A stretch of 64,000 nucleotides of DNA from Terriglobia bacterium (GTDB lineage Bacteria > Acidobacteriota > Terriglobia > Acidiferrales > UBA7541): contig JAIQEW010000016.1 of the NCBI GenBank assembly GCA_020073605.1, positions 22,618 through 86,617 on the forward strand, written 5' to 3'. A program made the position numbers and the translations under genes. Each line of letters starts with the position of its first letter. The stretch's first letter is position 1. The notes beneath the pieces are model-generated. The model was not told the origin of the DNA. It saw only the letters and a list, made by a program, of their open reading frames with translations, and made no database searches. Shown in pieces: positions 18,721-27,668 of this stretch.

Positions 18721-19866
18721 TTATGCTAATTTCGAGGTCAGCTTGATCCCGCAGATCTTCCGGGCTTCATTCGGATCCGTCACAACCCGACGGCCCAGGA
18801 TGTTCGCAATTTCAACGATCCACTTCACGCTTTCGGAAGCTTTCGGGATCAGCTCATCGCGATGAGGCCAGCGCCAATACGCATCCTCGATTCCACACTG
18901 AACCGAGTCCACCCCCATCATGATTCCCATGACGGCAATCGGGAGCCAGTTCCGGCCACCGGTGCGCCAACCATAGATGCTGTCGGGGAAAGTCTTCTTC
19001 ACAATGTCCAAGTTCGCAATCGCATTCAGATAGGACCCTGGATCCTGATGGATGGCAGTCGCATCGTGCTTTCCGAGATTCACAATGATGTTCCACGGCT
19101 TCGAGCTGATCACTCCATCGTCGAAGAACTCCTTGAAATGCGTTTGGGCCGAAGTGTCATAGAACTCGATCAACGGCTTGACGTCGTTGGCTTCAAGGAA
19201 CTTCAGCCCCTTCTCTACCTCAGCCTTGCCGGAGGATTGGAAAGGAAGCACAACCGATCCCTGGCAATATTTGTTGCCCTGGCCCCATTCCAGCAGGTCT
19301 TTGGTCTCAGTGATATAGTCGAGTACGCCGTTCCCCTTCGGGTACCAAGTGTGGGAGAAAGTGACACAATCACCCACTTTGTCAAAGGTGCGATCCAAAA
19401 CTTCCTTGAGCAACGCGCCGCTGATCATGGCGTTGCCGGTGTTGGGATCTCTCGGATGGACATGAATCGCCACTGCACCCGCCTTGACCGAATCTGCAAG
19501 TTCCTGGGCCTGCGCTTCAATCGAGATAGGCACGGCGGGATAGCGCTTCCCTGCGACCTGCCAACCGGGGCACGAACACAGGACGACGAGAGGCCTGTCC
19601 ATCGTTGGGATCCTGGGCGCCTTGTCCACCGGAAATAACGATTGTGCCTGTTCCGGCGTTACCGGAAGCGGGGGCAGGGTCCCCTTGAGCTTCGGCTGAT
19701 AGTAATTCTGCGTTTGCACCCCCGTCTGGCTCTGTCCATAGCCAAGCCGTGCACCGGCACCGAGAATAGCCATGGAAGCAAGGGTAAAATCCCTGCGAGA
19801 TATTTGCCCGAATCCTTCTTCTTTGCTGTTTTCTTGTTGAGCTTTCTTGCTTTCCTCTTCTGACAT
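18721..19866 (-). CDS. Tat-exported BKACE (DUF849) family protein
   Basis: A 381-residue protein of the beta-keto acid cleavage enzyme family, which condenses a beta-keto acid with acetyl-CoA by zinc catalysis. Family landmarks are HVHPRDPNTG (zinc ligands H135 and H137), a Glu in PLIEFYDTS (E234), GWRTGGRN and CGIEDAYW (E327, D328, matching the catalytic Glu-Asp pair). What is odd is the N-terminus: SRRDFTLASMAILG (R24-R25) is a twin-arginine signal, whereas known BKACEs are cytoplasmic and use CoA. The ATG at 19866 is preceded by GGGGGGAG. The DNA is less GC-rich than its neighbours. It may act on a different thioester or have another periplasmic reaction. Confidence 0.82.
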   Translation of the reverse strand: MSEEESKKAQQENSKEEGFGQISRRDFTLASMAILGAGARLGYGQSQTGVQTQNYYQPKLKGTLPPLPVTPEQAQSLFPVDKAPRIPTMDRPLVVLCSCPGWQVAGKRYPAVPISIEAQAQELADSVKAGAVAIHVHPRDPNTGNAMISGALLKEVLDRTFDKVGDCVTFSHTWYPKGNGVLDYITETKDLLEWGQGNKYCQGSVVLPFQSSGKAEVEKGLKFLEANDVKPLIEFYDTSAQTHFKEFFDDGVISSKPWNIIVNLGKHDATAIHQDPGSYLNAIANLDIVKKTFPDSIYGWRTGGRNWLPIAVMGIMMGVDSVQCGIEDAYWRWPHRDELIPKASESVKWIVEIANILGRRVVTDPNEARKICGIKLTSKLA

Positions 19867-20162
19867 TTCACTCCCCCCTCTTGGTTTGCTGCCAGGAGAA
19901 TATTGCATGCAGGCATTTGTGCTTTCTATAAGCCTGCACATCTTGTCTTACTGCGCGTTTCTTCTGAGTTCCTTAGAAGCTTTTGTTTGCGGAGTCTATG
20001 CCAAGATTGGGCTAGATGGTAGCAAGAAAAGCGTATTCGAAGCCTGAGCTGAGGCTCGGTTTCAGGCGGGGGCAGAACCTTCCCCTGGCGTAGAAATGCG
20101 AGTCGCGCCACTCGCCCTTCTGCATAGCTTCCTTGCGGAAGATATCGTGGGAGCCCCGCCCT

Positions 20163-20591
20163 TCAGGCGGAGCCAGCCGTTCGATGGAAGAAGGCCGTGA
20201 TCGAACCCTCGTCGCCGAGATTCCGCGCATAGACCAACACCGCTCGCGCTTTCGATGCTGCCTGATCCAGGTCACCCAACGGACCGAATGTGAGGGGCGC
20301 ATTCGGCCGCCAAAAGAGATCCGGTGTACCCGCGCCGGGGCCACGCACCGTGATGGCTACAAATTCGCCAGCCGGAATCCGGTCACTGGAGGCCTCGGGG
20401 TCTACCACAACGTTCGCGACGTTCAGAGTCAGGGTGGAGACGTCTCCGCTGCGACGGAGCGCAAACGCTATCATTTCGCCAAGCAGGCGGATGAACACTT
20501 CGTCCTGCGTGTCAGCCTCCCATAAAACAGGGGGCCGCTCGATATGCATGAACTCATGAGCGCGGACGATTGCGTCGAGTTTCACTGTCAT
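20163..20591 (-). CDS. Hypothetical protein
   Basis: A 142-residue minus-strand frame starting MTVKLDAIVRAHEFMHI. It has a regular mix of strands and helices, for example GEFVAITVRGPG and ARAVLVYARNLGDEG, and no signal peptide or TM helix. No family was recognised. The ribosome binding site is poor: GGAG is only a base or two from the ATG, so a TTG at 20603 could be used instead. The opposite strand also has an open frame, but its translation is rich in Arg/Ser and implausible. A small nucleotide- or metal-binding fold is possible but unsupported. Confidence 0.45.
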   Translation of the reverse strand: MTVKLDAIVRAHEFMHIERPPVLWEADTQDEVFIRLLGEMIAFALRRSGDVSTLTLNVANVVVDPEASSDRIPAGEFVAITVRGPGAGTPDLFWRPNAPLTFGPLGDLDQAASKARAVLVYARNLGDEGSITAFFHRTAGSA

Positions 20592-20705
20592 TCTCCGACG
20601 CAAATTCTACACCGCTCCGCACAAAGACTAACGCGCGGCATTGCTGTCGAATACATGCTGCGGGAAAGGCAGCGCATAGGTTAGGCGCTGCGCGCCGTCG
20701 TTTGC

Positions 20706-20790
20706 GGCGGGGATGAATCCCCGCCCTTCCACCCGGCCACGTCACTCAGGGCAAGCGCGGGCAGTCCGCCGCAGCGGACTGCGCCCCTAC
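20706..20790. repeat. Two palindromes upstream of the helicase gene
   Basis: GGCGGGGAT (20706-20714) and ATCCCCGCC (20717-20725) form one perfect hairpin; GCAGTCCGC (20761-20769) and GCGGACTGC (20774-20782) form another, ending in GCCCCTAC. They belong to the same style of intergenic repeats as 16544-16572 and 16944-16963. Confidence 0.55.
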
Positions 20791-20881
20791 GAAACCTTCG
20801 GCGACGTTCGGCGAGCAGCGCCCTTCGCCTCACTTTCGCCCATGGAAAATCTGCTAGAATGGGTGGGCGGAAACCTTCCTC

Positions 20882-23800
20882 ATGAGTTCTAAATCCAAGA
20901 CGGACGAATCCACCGGACTGGGCTTTCCCCTGAACGCGGAGCAGCGGGCGGCGGTGGAGCACGGCGAAGGGCCGCTGCTGGTGGTTGCGGGCGCGGGGAC
21001 GGGGAAGACGCGCGTGATCACCGAGCGCATCCGCAGCCTGCTCGAATCCGATCCCGAACTCGCCGGCGAAAACATTCTCGGGTTGACGTTCACGAATAAG
21101 GCCGCGGGAGAGATGAAGAGCCGCGTGGTGAAGGCCGTGGGCGAGCGCGCCGAGGGCGTGTGGCTCAGCACGTTCCACAAATTCTGCCTGGAAAAGATTC
21201 TGCAAGGGACCAATGCCGACATCCAACCGCTCGACGAGATCGATCACCGGATTCTTCTGCGCCGCAACATTGCCGAACTGGGGCTGGTCCTTTTCCGGCG
21301 GCTGGCCGAGCCCGCGGAATTTCTGAAGGATTTTCAGCAGTTCTTCTCGCGCTGCCAGGACGAGCTGGTGACGCCGGACGATTACCAGGCGTACGTCGAG
21401 GGGCGGCGGCGCGCGTACGAGGCGCGGAAGAAATCGCTCGAGCCGGATGCGCGCCAGATCGCGGAAGAGGAGCTGGCGCGGCAGGAAGAGCTGGCGCGCG
21501 TGTATCGCGTGAGCGAACGGCTGCTGCGCGAGCGAAACCTCTACACATTCGGCGCGCAGCTCTTACAGGCAGTGGAGCTGTTGCGCGCGGACGCGGCGCT
21601 GCTGGCGCGGATGCGCGAGCAATACCGCTACATCCTGGTGGACGAATTCCAGGACACGAACATCGCGCAGCTCGAATTGCTGTGGCTGCTGGCGGGCGAC
21701 CGCCACAACATCCTTGCGGTCGGCGACGACGATCAGGCGATCTACCGCTTTCGCGGCGCGTCGTTCGGCAGCTTCACGATTTTCCTGGAGCGATTCTGCG
21801 CGGTGAAGGGCGGGCGGCCCGGCGCGGCGGCGAAGAAGCACCTCGTTTCGCTTTCACAGAATTACCGCTCGACGCGGCGCATCCTGCGCGTGGCAGGCGA
21901 AATGATTTCGCACAACGAAAAATCGCCACTGCTGCCGCCGAAGAATCTCGTCACAGAGAATGTGGAGGGCGAAAAGATCCGCGTGGTCGAGTTCGCCACG
22001 TTCGACGAGGAAGCGCACTGGGTCGCTTCGGAAATCGCGCGGCTGCATGAGGCGGGCGCGCCGTGGCGCAGCTTTGCCGTGCTTTATCGCAAGCACGCGC
22101 ACCGCGCGCAGCTTCTGGACGCGCTGCGCCGCCGGGAGATTCCTTTCGTCATTCGGAAATTCTCGATTCTTTCTAGCACGCTCGTCCGCGACCTGCTCGC
22201 TTGGCTGCGGCTGATGGCCGTGCCGGCGGACAACGTGGCTTGCGCGCGCGTGCTGGGCGCGCCGTATTGGGGACTCGAGCCGCGCGACCTGGTGCGCCTG
22301 GCCGAACGCGCGGAGAAGAATCATCGCCGCCCACTATGGGACGAAGTCGAGACGGCGCACAAGGAGCCGCCGCTCAATCGAGAAGGAGTGCGGCTCGCGG
22401 AGCTGGTGGAGTTGATGCACCGCATGCGGCAGATCGCGAAGAACAAGACGGCGAGCGAGGTGCTCGACGAGCTGATCCGCAATCTCGCGCTCGCGCCGCT
22501 GGCCGCGGAGGCCGATCGGCAGTATCTCGACCGGCTCGTCGAATTCGTGAAGGAGTGGGAGCGGAAGAACGAAGGCAAGCAGCTTCGCGACTTCATCGAG
22601 TACCTCGGCTACTTCAACGAACTCCAAGGCGACGTGCAGATCGAAGAAGAGCTTTCGGAAGACGCCGTGCAACTGATGACCGTGCATGCGGCCAAGGGTC
22701 TCGAGTTTCCGCACGTGTTCATCCTGCGTCTCAGCAAGAGCGACTTCCCTTCCGGCGCGCGGCGGCCGGAGTTCGAGTTTCCGCCCGAGCTGATGAAGGA
22801 AGAGCAGCCGAAGGCGGATTTTCACATTCAGGAGGAGCGGCGGCTCTTTTACGTCGCGCTGACGCGCGCGCAGCGGCGGCTGACGCTTTCGACGATCGTC
22901 AACCGGCGGAAGAAGCCTTCGCCGTTCCTCGACGACTTCCTGATGAACGCGAAGATTCAGAAGCTGGACACGGCGCAATCCACGCCGAAAGTCGAGGTGC
23001 CGCCGACGGAAGAGACGTCCGGGCCGGCGCCCGCTCCGGCGGACCCCACGATGCTTTTTCCTCCGGCGGGAGAAAACGCGCGGGCGTATTCGCGCGTGGC
23101 GCTGTGGGCGAAGGCGTTTCATCCGCCGCGGCCGGAGCCGCTGCAATTGAGCGCCTCGGCGATCGACTCATACGACCGCTGCCCGATGAAGTACATGTTC
23201 CAGCACGTCTGGGCGATTCGCGGCGGCCCGCACGCGCAGACGACGTTCGGCAACGTGATGCACAACACGATTCGCGAATTCGTCGCCGAGCTGCGCAAGC
23301 GGGGCCGCGTGCTGCTTGAGGAGGTGCTGGCGACCTACGACCGCGAATGGTCGTCGGCGGGATTTCCGGACGAATATCAGGAACAGGAGTACCGCAAGGC
23401 CGGGCGCGAGCAACTGGAGGCGTTCTATCGCAGCACGACGGCCGCGCCGCCCGACGTCCTTTACCAGGAAAAGACATTCGAGCTTCCGCTCGAGCACAAC
23501 GTGATCGTGACGGGCCGCATGGATCAGGTGAACAAGCTGGGCGAGCGCGAGGTCGAAATCGTGGATTACAAGACCGGGCGGGCGCGCGATGCGAAGAAAG
23601 CGGCGGAAGATTTGCAGCTCAGCATCTACGCGCTGGCGGCACGCGAGGTGCTCGATCTCGTTCCGGGGCGGCTCGTCTTCTACAACCTGGTGAACAACGA
23701 GGCGGTGGCGACGACGCGCGATGCGAAGGCGCTCGCGGCAACGAAACAAAAGATTGCGGAGGTGGCGGACCAGATTCGCGCGGGCGACTTCTCCGCGAAG

Positions 23801-23902
23801 CCCGGCTTCGCGTGCGGCTACTGCGACTACAAGCCGCTGTGCCCCGCGCACGAGACACTGATTACGATTCAGACGAGCACGGTTACCCAAGCAAGCAAGT
23901 AA
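20882..23902 (+). CDS. UvrD/Rep-type helicase fused to RecB-like Fe-S nuclease (AdnA/AddB-like)
   Basis: A 1006-residue DNA repair enzyme. The N-terminal two thirds is a superfamily 1A helicase: VVAGAGTGKT (36-43), DEFQDTN near 254, VGDDDQAIYRFRGA, VHAAKGLEFPHVFI and VALTRAQRRL near 657. A Pro-rich linker (about 700-740) leads to a PD-(D/E)XK nuclease: LSASAIDSYDRCP near 756, EIVDYKTG near 892 and CGYCDYKPLCP near 978. Cys near 766 plus three C-terminal Cys can bind a 4Fe-4S cluster as in AddB/AdnA. The order matches mycobacterial AdnA/AdnB, but no second subunit is in the window. The ribosome binding site is weak. Likely role: end resection at double-strand breaks. Confidence 0.9.
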   Translation: MSSKSKTDESTGLGFPLNAEQRAAVEHGEGPLLVVAGAGTGKTRVITERIRSLLESDPELAGENILGLTFTNKAAGEMKSRVVKAVGERAEGVWLSTFHKFCLEKILQGTNADIQPLDEIDHRILLRRNIAELGLVLFRRLAEPAEFLKDFQQFFSRCQDELVTPDDYQAYVEGRRRAYEARKKSLEPDARQIAEEELARQEELARVYRVSERLLRERNLYTFGAQLLQAVELLRADAALLARMREQYRYILVDEFQDTNIAQLELLWLLAGDRHNILAVGDDDQAIYRFRGASFGSFTIFLERFCAVKGGRPGAAAKKHLVSLSQNYRSTRRILRVAGEMISHNEKSPLLPPKNLVTENVEGEKIRVVEFATFDEEAHWVASEIARLHEAGAPWRSFAVLYRKHAHRAQLLDALRRREIPFVIRKFSILSSTLVRDLLAWLRLMAVPADNVACARVLGAPYWGLEPRDLVRLAERAEKNHRRPLWDEVETAHKEPPLNREGVRLAELVELMHRMRQIAKNKTASEVLDELIRNLALAPLAAEADRQYLDRLVEFVKEWERKNEGKQLRDFIEYLGYFNELQGDVQIEEELSEDAVQLMTVHAAKGLEFPHVFILRLSKSDFPSGARRPEFEFPPELMKEEQPKADFHIQEERRLFYVALTRAQRRLTLSTIVNRRKKPSPFLDDFLMNAKIQKLDTAQSTPKVEVPPTEETSGPAPAPADPTMLFPPAGENARAYSRVALWAKAFHPPRPEPLQLSASAIDSYDRCPMKYMFQHVWAIRGGPHAQTTFGNVMHNTIREFVAELRKRGRVLLEEVLATYDREWSSAGFPDEYQEQEYRKAGREQLEAFYRSTTAAPPDVLYQEKTFELPLEHNVIVTGRMDQVNKLGEREVEIVDYKTGRARDAKKAAEDLQLSIYALAAREVLDLVPGRLVFYNLVNNEAVATTRDAKALAATKQKIAEVADQIRAGDFSAKPGFACGYCDYKPLCPAHETLITIQTSTVTQASK

Positions 23903-24242
23903 GTCTCCACCGCACCCTTCGCAACATCACTCAGGGCGAGGAGTCGCAGAGAACGCAGAGAAAACAAGCACCGAGAAGGCGCGACTCACACCGCACTGGA
24001 AAAACAAAAGCGGGGCATCCGTGAAGGATGCCCCGCTTCATTTCGCTCGAGGACTTCAAGCCGATCGAAGCCCAGAGTGGTTCCGCGCATGAACTACAGT
24101 GGAACTTTCTCCCGCGAGAGAGCGCTTCGGAATTTTCCGCGTGCGCCCGGCTCGCCTGGTTCATCTATAGATGGCGGGAGCGGTGGAAGTCAAGAAGAAA
24201 AACCCGCGCGCACATCTCCAACGGAAGACTTTTGCAATCGAA
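23903..24242. other. Convergent intergenic region with one terminator
   Basis: This 340-base region lies between the convergent helicase and VWA genes. It holds a strong hairpin (24008-24038). Short frames here are not protein-like. Nothing else was recognised. Confidence 0.5.
23998..24038 (-). terminator. Rho-independent terminator, minus strand
   Basis: AAGCGGGGCATCC (24008-24020) and GGATGCCCCGCTT (24026-24038) form a perfect 13-base stem with a five-base loop. On the minus strand the stem is followed by TTGTTTTTCC, so it should end transcription of the VWA gene at 24243-25355. On the plus strand the T content after the stem is modest. Confidence 0.75.
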
Positions 24243-25355
24243 TCAGCGTCCGACGCTGATCGCGCTCTGATAGTAGCCGTCCCGGGCATTGACGGAGAGG
24301 TCCGGACGCTTCACACGGATCTCGATCGAGTGATAATCCACGGTCTTGTTGGCGCTTTGGGGAGAAAAAGTAAGCGTGTATTGATTGCGCGCCTGTTCGG
24401 TGACGTTGGAATAGAGGCGCTCGAGGTCCGGCTGCTTCGAGGCGTAGTAGGTGTCGCCGCCGCTCTTTGCGGCGTACTTCTCGAGATCGGAAGCTCCACG
24501 CTGCACGAGCGACTTGCCGACGGGGAGCGGGCGCGTGACGGAAATGGAGTAGACTGACACGTCGGCGGAGAGAAGAGCGTGCAGAGTCTCATCGAACGTG
24601 TGCGTGTTGTGGTCCGTGTTGGTCCCGTCCGAAATCAAGAAGATGATCTTGCGGCGGTCTCGCCCGCGCGCCTTGAGCATGTCGCCCGCGGCATAAATCG
24701 CGTCGTGGAGGGCGGTCGTCTTCTTGTAGCGCTGCGTGCCGTGGACCTGCGGGCCGCTCCCCGGGAAGGGCTGGCCGGGGCCCTGCGCTCCTCTTGGCAA
24801 AGACGTGCCACTGCCTATCGGCCCAGCCGTCGTGGGATCGGCGGCTACTGTCGAGCTGTGCGATCCGAGTTCGAGACGCTTGAGCTGCGTGAAAAGCAGG
24901 TCGTTGTTGAAGGAGAAGTCCGTGACCGTGTTCGGATACTGGTCGTAAGTGACGACGGCGACTTCGTCGGCGGAGCCAAAGCCAGCGGAGATGGCGGTGA
25001 GGCTCTTCTGCACTTGAGCGGCGGCTCGTTCCGCAAGATCGTTGTCGATCAAAACGACGGCGGAAAGCGGATAGGCCTCGGAGGAAAAAGTCGCGATTTG
25101 CTGCTCGACTTCGTCGGAGAAAACGCGAAAATCGTCCTTTTGAAGACCGGCAACCAACTGCCCGCGGCCGTCTTTCACCGTCACCGGAACGATCACCACC
25201 GGAGTGCGAACGATGATGCGGGGCGGCTGCTGCTGGGGCGCTGCGCCTTGCGGGGCAGCGGCAGCCGGCGGCGCAGGCTGCTGGGTCTGGGCTTGCGCTC
25301 GCGTGGAAACAGCCAGGAGCACGCACATCGCTAGCCGGGCAGTGGTTCGCGTCAT
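24243..25355 (-). CDS. VWFA-related exported protein with degenerate MIDAS
   Basis: A 370-residue exported protein of the acidobacterial VWFA-related family. It has a signal peptide (MTRTTARLAMCVLLAVSTRA), a Gln/Pro/Ala-rich stretch, then VVIVPVTVKDGRGQLVAGLQ and the KDDFRVF segment that precedes the VWA fold. The MIDAS position reads VVLIDNDLAE instead of the DxSxS found in the two neighbouring paralogues, so metal binding is doubtful. ALHDAIYAAGDML and IIFLISDGTNTDHN preserve the later VWA strands. The start at 25355 was chosen because a signal peptide follows at once. It is divergent from the VWA gene at 25494, sharing 138 bases of control region. Cellular role unknown. Confidence 0.85.
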   Translation of the reverse strand: MTRTTARLAMCVLLAVSTRAQAQTQQPAPPAAAAPQGAAPQQQPPRIIVRTPVVIVPVTVKDGRGQLVAGLQKDDFRVFSDEVEQQIATFSSEAYPLSAVVLIDNDLAERAAAQVQKSLTAISAGFGSADEVAVVTYDQYPNTVTDFSFNNDLLFTQLKRLELGSHSSTVAADPTTAGPIGSGTSLPRGAQGPGQPFPGSGPQVHGTQRYKKTTALHDAIYAAGDMLKARGRDRRKIIFLISDGTNTDHNTHTFDETLHALLSADVSVYSISVTRPLPVGKSLVQRGASDLEKYAAKSGGDTYYASKQPDLERLYSNVTEQARNQYTLTFSPQSANKTVDYHSIEIRVKRPDLSVNARDGYYQSAISVGR

Positions 25356-25493
25356 CAGAGCATCTCGTTTCTTGGCTGCGGCTAACGCCGCGGGCTTCGC
25401 CTTCCGCCTCGCGCCCGGGAATTGTTTCCGAACATCCGGTAGCGCGTCCGGTGCATCGTACCAGTCTGATTCATTCCCAGGGGGAATTATACA

Positions 25494-26561
25494 ATGCGGC
25501 TGACCAGCATCGCGGCGGGTATTCTCACTCTGGCTTTCGCAGCATACCCGGCGCTGAACGCGATCGAATCTCACGCAGCAGCGACGCCCGTAAAATCGCC
25601 GCAGGGAACGCCACGAGGACCGATGTCGTCCCCGGGCTCTCCCCAGCCAGCAGACGCGCCTCCCGCTCCCCCGCAGGGGCCGCCGGCATCGCAACAGACC
25701 ATCCAGAGCCAGACCACGATCGTCAACGTGTTTGTCACGGTTCGCGACAAGCACAACGCCATCATTCCCGACCTGACCCAGAGCGATTTCAAGGTCTATG
25801 AGGACGGCGTGGAGCAGAAAGTTGCCTACTTCACGAAGGAAGTGGACATGCCGCTTTCGTTCGGCATCATGATGGACACGAGCGGAAGCATGTACAACAT
25901 CCTGAGCGCCGAGAAGGACGCGGCATCAGATTTCATCGAGAGCGTGATGCGCAAGAAGGATGAGGCGATGGTCATGACCTTCGACCTCGATGTGAATCTG
26001 CTGGCCGACTTCAGCGAAGACCCGCGGGTGCTTGAGCGCGCGATCCGCCGCGCGGAGATCAACGCCGCAGGACCGATGGTGACTCCGGGGACGGTGCCGC
26101 AACGCGGCTCGATGGGAACCAATTTGTATGACGCGGTCTATCTGGCCTGCCACGACCAACTGGCAACGGAGGCGGGCCGCAAGGCCATCGTCCTGCTGAC
26201 GGATGCCGAGGACAATGGCAGCAAGATGACCGAGGAGGACGCGATCATGGCGGCCCAACGCGCCGATGCGGTGATGCACTTTCTCCTAATCACGGACGCA
26301 GGCGCCACCGAGGGCTACGGCCCCGGAGTCGCTTCAAAGATGGCGCAGGAGACGGGCGGGCGCGTGCTGGTGGTGCGCAATGCGAAGGGACTCGCAAAAG
26401 CGTTCAAGGAAATATCCGAAGAGATGCGCTCGCAGTACGTGCTCGGCTACTATCCCGCCAACACCCGGCGCGACGGCGCATTCCGCAGAATCAAAGTGGA
26501 AGTGGCGCGCCCGGACGTCAAGACTCTCGCCCGAAGAGGCTATTACGCTCCTACCAGATAG
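25494..26561 (+). CDS. VWFA-related exported protein
   Basis: A 355-residue exported paralogue of the genes on either side. A signal peptide (about 1-24) and a Pro-rich linker (about 40-65) precede TIVNVFVTVRDKHNAIIPDL, then the VWA domain. The MIDAS is canonical: MMDTSGSM; a Thr/Asp in MGTNLYDAVYLACHDQL and VLLTDAEDNGSK completes it. The C-terminus, SQYVLGYYPAN...GAFRRIKVEV, is the typical end of TIGR03436-like proteins. GGGGGA lies just before the ATG. It is divergent from the first VWA gene and convergent with the third. Protein-protein interaction at the cell surface is likely; no partner is identified. Confidence 0.9.
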   Translation: MRLTSIAAGILTLAFAAYPALNAIESHAAATPVKSPQGTPRGPMSSPGSPQPADAPPAPPQGPPASQQTIQSQTTIVNVFVTVRDKHNAIIPDLTQSDFKVYEDGVEQKVAYFTKEVDMPLSFGIMMDTSGSMYNILSAEKDAASDFIESVMRKKDEAMVMTFDLDVNLLADFSEDPRVLERAIRRAEINAAGPMVTPGTVPQRGSMGTNLYDAVYLACHDQLATEAGRKAIVLLTDAEDNGSKMTEEDAIMAAQRADAVMHFLLITDAGATEGYGPGVASKMAQETGGRVLVVRNAKGLAKAFKEISEEMRSQYVLGYYPANTRRDGAFRRIKVEVARPDVKTLARRGYYAPTR

Positions 26562-26587
26562 ACCGAAGGAATAAGCAGACTGCTCGT

Positions 26588-27640
26588 CTAATTCGCGCCG
26601 CCGGAAGGCGGAGCAATGCCGTAGTAGCCCTTGCGCGTGCGGACGGTCAGCCCCTTGCGATCGGTTTCCACGTCGATCTTGCGGTACTGGCCGATTGCCG
26701 GCGGGCTCGAGGGCGCGTAGGCGATGAAATACTGGCTGCGGAGTTCCTCTCCGATGTCTAGGAAGGACTGCGCAAGATCATCGACGCGGTAGGGGAAGAA
26801 TGCATTCCCCCCGGTCTGGTCAGCAAACTGCTGCAGCACTTTATCCCCCGCCTCGACATGATACTTGCTCGGCTTACGCGGGTTGTCGATCGCCAGCCAG
26901 TCCGTGTTGGTGCTGACGGCGAAGACGGCGGCTTCGGAACGAATCGAGGCGTCGACCGCGTCACTCAGCGCGCGATCGCTCAGATCGTCCTGGCCGTCGC
27001 TGATCAGCACGATCACGCGGCGAACGTCGGACTCGGGGGCCTTCGGCGGCGGCGCGTGCGAAAGGCGCTCCGACGCGAGGCAGATGGCGTCGTTGAGAGC
27101 CGTGCCGCCGCCGGCGCGCTGCTCGCGAATGGCGCCCATCAGGAGGCCGACATCGCCGGTGAAATCCTGGATGATCTCCGGCTCGTTATCGAAGGTCATC
27201 AGAAACGCCATGTCCTTGTTGCGGCGGATCACTTTGTTGAGAAAGTCGATGGCGGCGTCTTTTTCGAATTCCAGGCGCGGGCGGATGCTGTTGGACGTGT
27301 CGAGCAGGAGAGCGATCCGCAGCGGCAGATCGGTCTCGCGGCCGAAGAATCGAATGTCCTGCGGCACTCCGTTCTCGATGACTTTGAAATCGCTCTTGTC
27401 GAGGTCCGTGACGAAGCCGCGATGGTGGTCCATCACGGTGACGACGAGATGCACGAGGCCGGTGGTGCTGACGATGGGAGGCTGCTGGGCCTGCGCGGCA
27501 GGCGCTTGTCCGCTTTTCGCCGCACCGGCCGGCGGAGCGGCGGGCGGAGCAGGCTGCTGCGCCCGCGCGTGGTTCTGCGAGGCCAGGAACAGAATCGCCA
27601 GGGCCAGAAGAGCGCGCATCAGTTTTGTGCTGAAAGTCAT
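26588..27640 (-). CDS. VWFA-related exported protein
   Basis: A 350-residue exported paralogue with signal peptide (about 1-26, ending SQNHARAQQ), a Pro/Ala/Gln linker and a VWA domain. The MIDAS is canonical: LLLDTSNSI, with TALNDAICLASE and IVLISDGQDDLSD. It ends RSQYFIAYAPSSPPAIGQYRKI style, as in the second paralogue. The ATG at 27640 is 28 bases after the rluD stop on the same strand, so it may be the last gene of the ileS-lspA-lgt-rluD transcript, although the hairpin CCCC-TGA-GGGG near 27656 lies between. Function unknown. Confidence 0.9.
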   Translation of the reverse strand: MTFSTKLMRALLALAILFLASQNHARAQQPAPPAAPPAGAAKSGQAPAAQAQQPPIVSTTGLVHLVVTVMDHHRGFVTDLDKSDFKVIENGVPQDIRFFGRETDLPLRIALLLDTSNSIRPRLEFEKDAAIDFLNKVIRRNKDMAFLMTFDNEPEIIQDFTGDVGLLMGAIREQRAGGGTALNDAICLASERLSHAPPPKAPESDVRRVIVLISDGQDDLSDRALSDAVDASIRSEAAVFAVSTNTDWLAIDNPRKPSKYHVEAGDKVLQQFADQTGGNAFFPYRVDDLAQSFLDIGEELRSQYFIAYAPSSPPAIGQYRKIDVETDRKGLTVRTRKGYYGIAPPSGGAN

Positions 27641-27668
27641 AGCAGAACGGACATTCCCCTGAGGGGGA

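Noticed and set aside
20133..20525. 130-codon plus-strand ORF
   Set aside because: Opposite a more protein-like minus-strand frame; composition dominated by Arg, Ser and Gly.
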